Assembly: GCA_039817415.1 (NCBI GenBank)
Contig: JBCBVV010000022.1
Span: forward strand, 30,182 to 94,181
DNA length: 64,000 bases
Direction of reading: 5' to 3'
Source: JALEFZ01 sp039817415
Lineage (GTDB): Bacteria > Bacteroidota > Bacteroidia > J057
The position numbers and the translations under genes were made by a program. The notes beneath the pieces are model-generated. The model ran no database searches, was not told the DNA's origin, and saw only the letters and a program-made list of their open reading frames with translations. Shown in pieces: positions 60,223-64,000 of the stretch (positions within the stretch are counted from its first letter, which is position 1; each line of letters begins with the position of its first letter).

Positions 60223-63200
60223 TTATTTAGGATATTTTTCCATTAACTCCTGCATGCGGCTATCCTCTTTAAAAGGTTTAAAGATAGGCTCATAGGAGAG
60301 TTCGATTGATGGATACTTGTTCTTCAAGGCTAAATCCAAGTAATAGTACATTTTTTCCTCTTCCTTGAGAGAGGCAAAAATCTTAGCCATGGTTCCATAG
60401 GCTAATCCATTTTGTGGATTGGACCTTATGGAAGCTTCCAAATCTGACATGGCCGATGAATAGTTTTTTTCTAGGAATCTCAGGAAGCCTCTTTGATACA
60501 GGGCGTCAGCGTGATTCGGGTCATACAAAATCGCCTGATCAAAATAGCTGGTTGCACTGGTGAAATGTCCTTTCTTAATTTCCTGCTTGCCGAGCAAAGC
60601 GTATGCATTGGCATTTTCAGGGTCAAGGGTCAAAGACTGCTGAAAATCCTCAAGGGCTTTCTCTGGTGAACCCATTGCTAAGTATAGCAAGCCCCTTGTG
60701 TTATATGCCTCTGCATAGGTAGGGGAGAGTTGTATGGCTTGTTCAACGGCTTCAAAAGCAAGTGTATTTTCCTTTAGGATAGCATGTAGACCTGCTCTTT
60801 TCAGGTGTGGAACTGGACTTTCTGGTTCATGGGTTGAGGCCGTGTTGTAGTCGGCAATTGCCTTTTGAGAACGGCCCATACTGGTGTACAGATCCCCTCT
60901 TGTGTTATAAGCTTTGGCCCATTTGGGAGCTAATAGAATGGCTTGGTTGTAGTCTACGATGGCTTGAGACTTGTTGCCAGAAATTCTAAACAACTCACCT
61001 CGGTTTAAGTAATCTTCAGCTGTCGCTTCCCCTTGAAGCGCAATCAATTTATCGTAATCCTGAATGGCTTTGGGCAAGTCATTTTGAGAGCGATAATAGA
61101 GGGCTCTATGGCGATAAGGCTCTGGGGATTCTGGAGCGTAATTTACAGCCTGATTGAATCGGTTTAGGGCTTCATTGGGATCTCCCTTACTTAGAAGAGC
61201 ATCTCCCAAATATAGATATGCATCTAACTGCTTTCCGCCTAGTTCAACGGCCTTGTCAAAGTCATCCTGCGCCAGGTCGATCATGTTTTTTTCCTGGTAG
61301 GCAATGGCTCTAGAATAATATGCCTCAGGTAACTTCTCATTTATGTCAATGGCTTTGTTGAAGTCCTCAAAGGCATCTTCAAAATCTCCATTATCCAATT
61401 TAATTTGTCCCCTAGCTAGGAGTGCATATTCATTGTCTTCATCCAGAGAAAGGGCGGTTTCAACGTCCTTAAGGGCTTTCTCTTTCTGTTGCTGCTTTAA
61501 ATACATCAAGCCACGCTTGTGATATGCTTTGACGTACGAGCCATTGATGGCCAGCGCATTGTTGTAGTCGGCCAAGGCCTCAGGATAGCGTTTCAACTTA
61601 GTATATACATCTCCTCGCAGACAGAAGAGATTAGGATCACCTGATTTTAGGTCAATGGCCCGCTTGTAAGCGTTTAGGGCATCCTGTGTCTTCCCTTCTT
61701 CTAGCGTAAGAAGTCCGATAGAAATCCAATTTTCAATATCGGCTGGTGCCAATTTAGAGGCTGAACGGTAATCCTTTAGGGCAGCATCTTTATTGCCCGT
61801 TCTCTCATAAGCCTGAGCTCGTAACGAATAGGCCTTCGCAGAGGGATGCCTTGCCAATACCACATCGACTTCATTGATCGTGGATTGCCATTTTTTATCC
61901 TCAAACAATAGGCTCGCATTGAATAGGTTGGCTTCAGGATGATCTGCTTGGTGGCTAAGAGCTTGATTGATAGCGGCTCTAGCTCCGGATAGATTGCCCA
62001 TTTGCCTAAGGATTTGCGCCCTTCCTACATAGGCATCAGCATTGTTGGGATCTGTGCTGATTGCATTTTCGTAATCGAGTTGAGCTTCTCTTAATTTGCC
62101 CATCTTTTGGTAGATGTTGGCTCGGGTCATGTACAGGGCAGAAAGTTGTCCAAATTCGTCTATTAACTTATCTACATCCACAAGGGCTTGTGCATATTGA
62201 CCCCTGGCAGTCAAGGCTTCAGCCCTGTAAATCAAGGTCTGACTATTGCCTGGTTCTATTCCTAGGGCTACATCATAGTCCATCAAAGCCTTTTGAGGCC
62301 ACCCCATGTTAAGGTGAATGTTACCGCGTTCGGTATACAGCTTATCGTTTTGGGGATCATCATTGATTAACTCGTCAAAGTAGGCGAGGGCTTGTTGATA
62401 TCTCCCTCCCTCTACAAGGCTCTTGGTCATCATCTTGACAATCAAGGATTGCATCTCTGGTCGGGATGCTTCTATTTGCTCTAGCGCATACACTGCCTCA
62501 TCGTAATATCCTCGTTTCATGTTGCGCATGGCGGAAGCCCAGTACACGAAGTTGGTTACATCCTCAAGCAAGATGGATTCTGCAGGAAGAGTTTCTGTAC
62601 CGTGAATTTCTAGCCTAATTCCTTTTCCCTCAACCAAGATTTCCTCTTCGCTATTTGGAGAAAGTAAATAGAACATCTGTAGGTGAGTCTCTCCTTGTGA
62701 TACGCCTGATCTCCAAGCTCCTCCTAGTACCAAATCTGCATGACAATCACCTGTAAGGGCTTCCGAGTTGTCGGTTTGTTCCATGCATAGATCAGGCTGG
62801 TATCGAACGGAAACCCGTAGATCGTCTTTTTTCTTGATTCTCTGAATGGCCTTGATAACGGAAACGGCATACGCTTCATCTATTGTTCCACAACTTCCTT
62901 CCTTATTGAAAGGAGCCACTAGAATTCTGTATTCTCCTTCATCGGAAGGGAAGGGACACCTTGGAACCAGGCTTGCCGCGCCTGCGGGTCCATTTTGCTG
63001 TAAATAAGACCAGAAGCCTCCCGTCGCCAAAATTGAAATGATAATACTGGCAATTAGAATTCTTCTGCTTCTTCTTTTCTGTTTGGGGCCCTTAACAGGA
63101 TTCGCTACTTGGGTAGATTTATCCTTATTGACCCTACGGCCTGTTTTATTCTTAGTGGATTTGCCCGATAAAGCTTCTTCTTCCTCCTGTGTCAGTTTGG

Positions 63201-64000
63201 AGCTAGGTTCTTCAATTAGCGAATTCTTCCTTTCTACAGGTACTGTTTCGCGAAGCTTATTGAAGGGAGAGATATCAGTTTTGTCTCCATTCAGCTTTGA
63301 AGGCTGCTGGTTAATGTCTTGCTCCTCAACTTTGGCAACCTCTGTTTTCGCGAAGATTGGGCTTGGTTCTGTGATAAGGTCCTCGTGTACGCTTCTCCGA
63401 ATTTTAGGAGATTTTCGCGTTACGAGGGGTTCTTCTTCTTTCGGAGGAGACACTTTTGGGTCATGGCCATTGCTTCCAGAGGAATGATCCCCATTCACTG
63501 AGCTAATGGGTGATAGAGAAGGGGGAATTGGCTCAGATTTTTCTGTTTTCTCCTCTGTTGGTGGTGTTTCTGCTTCCCTCGTTTCCTCAGCTACAATGGT
63601 TTCAGGAGTAGCTTCAGTTTCCTCTTCGACTTGAGGAGGTTCTTCTATGGTCGTTTCTTCCTCCTGTATGCTTTCTACTTCTGTCGATTCTTCCGCTACA
63701 ATGGGTTCAGGAATAGCTTCAGTTTCTTCTTCTATTTGAGGAGGTTCTTCTATGGTCGTTTCTTCCTCCTGCGTGCTTTCCACTTCTGTAGTTTCTTCCG
63801 CTACAATGGGTTCAGGAATAGCTTCAATTTCCTCTTCGATTTGAGGAACTTCTTCTATGGCTATTTCTTCATCCTGTGCGCTTTCTACTTCTGTCGTTTC
63901 TTCCGCTACAATGGGTTCAGGAGTAGTTGTAGTTTCCTCTTCGACTTGAGGAGTTTCTTCTATGGCCGTTTCTTCCTCCTGCGTGCTTTCTACTCCTGTC
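60223..64000 (-). CDS. Membrane-anchored TPR protein with acidic repeats, cut by the right edge
   Basis: The frame is open from the stop at 60223 to the window edge, 1258 codons and no stop; the N-terminus is outside. From N to C: acidic tandem repeats of 35 residues with unit VESTQEEETTIEEPPQIEEE plus a tail with IVAEE (at least three and a half copies), a Pro/Ser linker, a basic KGPKQKRRSRR before one membrane segment ILIASIIISILATGGFW, a short globular domain with two cysteines (CPFPSDEGEYRILVAPF), then about 19 TPR hairpins. Positive-inside rule puts the acidic arm in the cytoplasm and TPRs in the periplasm. The first in-window start would be a GTG inside a repeat, so it is not used. Confidence 0.85.
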   Translation of the reverse strand, partial: TGVESTQEEETAIEETPQVEEETTTTPEPIVAEETTEVESAQDEEIAIEEVPQIEEEIEAIPEPIVAEETTEVESTQEEETTIEEPPQIEEETEAIPEPIVAEESTEVESIQEEETTIEEPPQVEEETEATPETIVAEETREAETPPTEEKTEKSEPIPPSLSPISSVNGDHSSGSNGHDPKVSPPKEEEPLVTRKSPKIRRSVHEDLITEPSPIFAKTEVAKVEEQDINQQPSKLNGDKTDISPFNKLRETVPVERKNSLIEEPSSKLTQEEEEALSGKSTKNKTGRRVNKDKSTQVANPVKGPKQKRRSRRILIASIIISILATGGFWSYLQQNGPAGAASLVPRCPFPSDEGEYRILVAPFNKEGSCGTIDEAYAVSVIKAIQRIKKKDDLRVSVRYQPDLCMEQTDNSEALTGDCHADLVLGGAWRSGVSQGETHLQMFYLLSPNSEEEILVEGKGIRLEIHGTETLPAESILLEDVTNFVYWASAMRNMKRGYYDEAVYALEQIEASRPEMQSLIVKMMTKSLVEGGRYQQALAYFDELINDDPQNDKLYTERGNIHLNMGWPQKALMDYDVALGIEPGNSQTLIYRAEALTARGQYAQALVDVDKLIDEFGQLSALYMTRANIYQKMGKLREAQLDYENAISTDPNNADAYVGRAQILRQMGNLSGARAAINQALSHQADHPEANLFNASLLFEDKKWQSTINEVDVVLARHPSAKAYSLRAQAYERTGNKDAALKDYRSASKLAPADIENWISIGLLTLEEGKTQDALNAYKRAIDLKSGDPNLFCLRGDVYTKLKRYPEALADYNNALAINGSYVKAYHKRGLMYLKQQQKEKALKDVETALSLDEDNEYALLARGQIKLDNGDFEDAFEDFNKAIDINEKLPEAYYSRAIAYQEKNMIDLAQDDFDKAVELGGKQLDAYLYLGDALLSKGDPNEALNRFNQAVNYAPESPEPYRHRALYYRSQNDLPKAIQDYDKLIALQGEATAEDYLNRGELFRISGNKSQAIVDYNQAILLAPKWAKAYNTRGDLYTSMGRSQKAIADYNTASTHEPESPVPHLKRAGLHAILKENTLAFEAVEQAIQLSPTYAEAYNTRGLLYLAMGSPEKALEDFQQSLTLDPENANAYALLGKQEIKKGHFTSATSYFDQAILYDPNHADALYQRGFLRFLEKNYSSAMSDLEASIRSNPQNGLAYGTMAKIFASLKEEEKMYYYLDLALKNKYPSIELSYEPIFKPFKEDSRMQELMEKYPK
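63572..64000 (-). repeat. 105-bp in-frame tandem repeat (acidic minisatellite)
   Basis: A 105-bp unit coding for 35 residues is repeated at least four times with small differences, spaced exactly 105 bp (for example near 63662 and 63767), and continues past the edge. It is part of the TPR protein gene. Confidence 0.85.

Noticed and set aside
63572..64000. Possible CRISPR array at the right edge
   Set aside because: The 105-bp repeats are contiguous with no spacers, stay in frame and encode an acidic protein segment.

Overview
The window reads as chromosomal DNA of a free-living, probably aquatic or marine member of the Bacteroidota, perhaps of the Saprospiria or Cytophagia; the exact class cannot be fixed from sequence reading alone. 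Evidence: four large secreted proteins with type IX secretion (T9SS) C-terminal sorting domains, many lipoproteins with [S/G]C lipoboxes, few Shine-Dalgarno sites, and repeated matches to the Bacteroidota promoter -7 element TAnnTTTG just upstream of genes. No rRNA, tRNA, CRISPR array, insertion sequence or prophage was seen.

Layout. 0-13 kb is mostly core or house-keeping genes: an NFACT/RqcH-like protein cut by the left edge, tsaB, a DUF445 membrane protein, gapA, rsfS, queA, a YyaL/DUF255 thioredoxin-fold lipoprotein, a CpcT/CpeT-family lipoprotein, an Ada-type methyltransferase-regulator, and a short same-strand run (DinB-like, two small conserved proteins, a secreted thioredoxin). 13.5-18 kb holds two tandem paralogous glycine-rich T9SS proteins. 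18-24 kb holds minus-strand genes of mixed type: two uncharacterised proteins, a TRM11/UPF0020-like methyltransferase, a ClbS/DfsB-like protein, a cytochrome c, and an AraC regulator next to an NAD(P)-binding protein. 24-32.5 kb has ilvA, a membrane-spanning LuxR-type regulator, a class V aminotransferase and aconitase.

32.8-35.1 kb is the oddest stretch: three small signal-peptide plus transmembrane proteins of one architecture, a decayed copy of the same architecture, and a 41-residue secreted micro-ORF that looks like a truncated copy. 35-47 kb continues with a degenerate P-loop-like protein, a T9SS SGNH hydrolase, a pseudouridine synthase/YgjP-like metallopeptidase pair, a CAP protein, a STAS protein, rnz overlapping a VUT/YhhQ transporter, an uncharacterised helical-repeat protein, kbl and ftcD. 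47.6-53.7 kb is one 2025-residue T9SS protein made of four ~297-residue modules. 53.7-57.3 kb has an M16 peptidase, a lysine-rich repeat protein translationally coupled to obg, and adk. 58.9-60.1 kb is an ECF sigma/anti-sigma pair, and the right edge cuts a large membrane-anchored TPR protein whose cytoplasmic arm is an acidic 35-residue tandem repeat.

Functional links: queA and the YhhQ-type transporter both serve queuosine; tsaB, the pseudouridine synthase and rnz serve tRNA/rRNA maturation; rsfS, obg and the NFACT protein act at the ribosome; the T9SS proteins and lipoproteins build the surface. I see no clear defence system. The best candidates for undescribed biology are the 32.8-35.1 kb small-membrane-protein cluster and the obg-coupled repeat protein.
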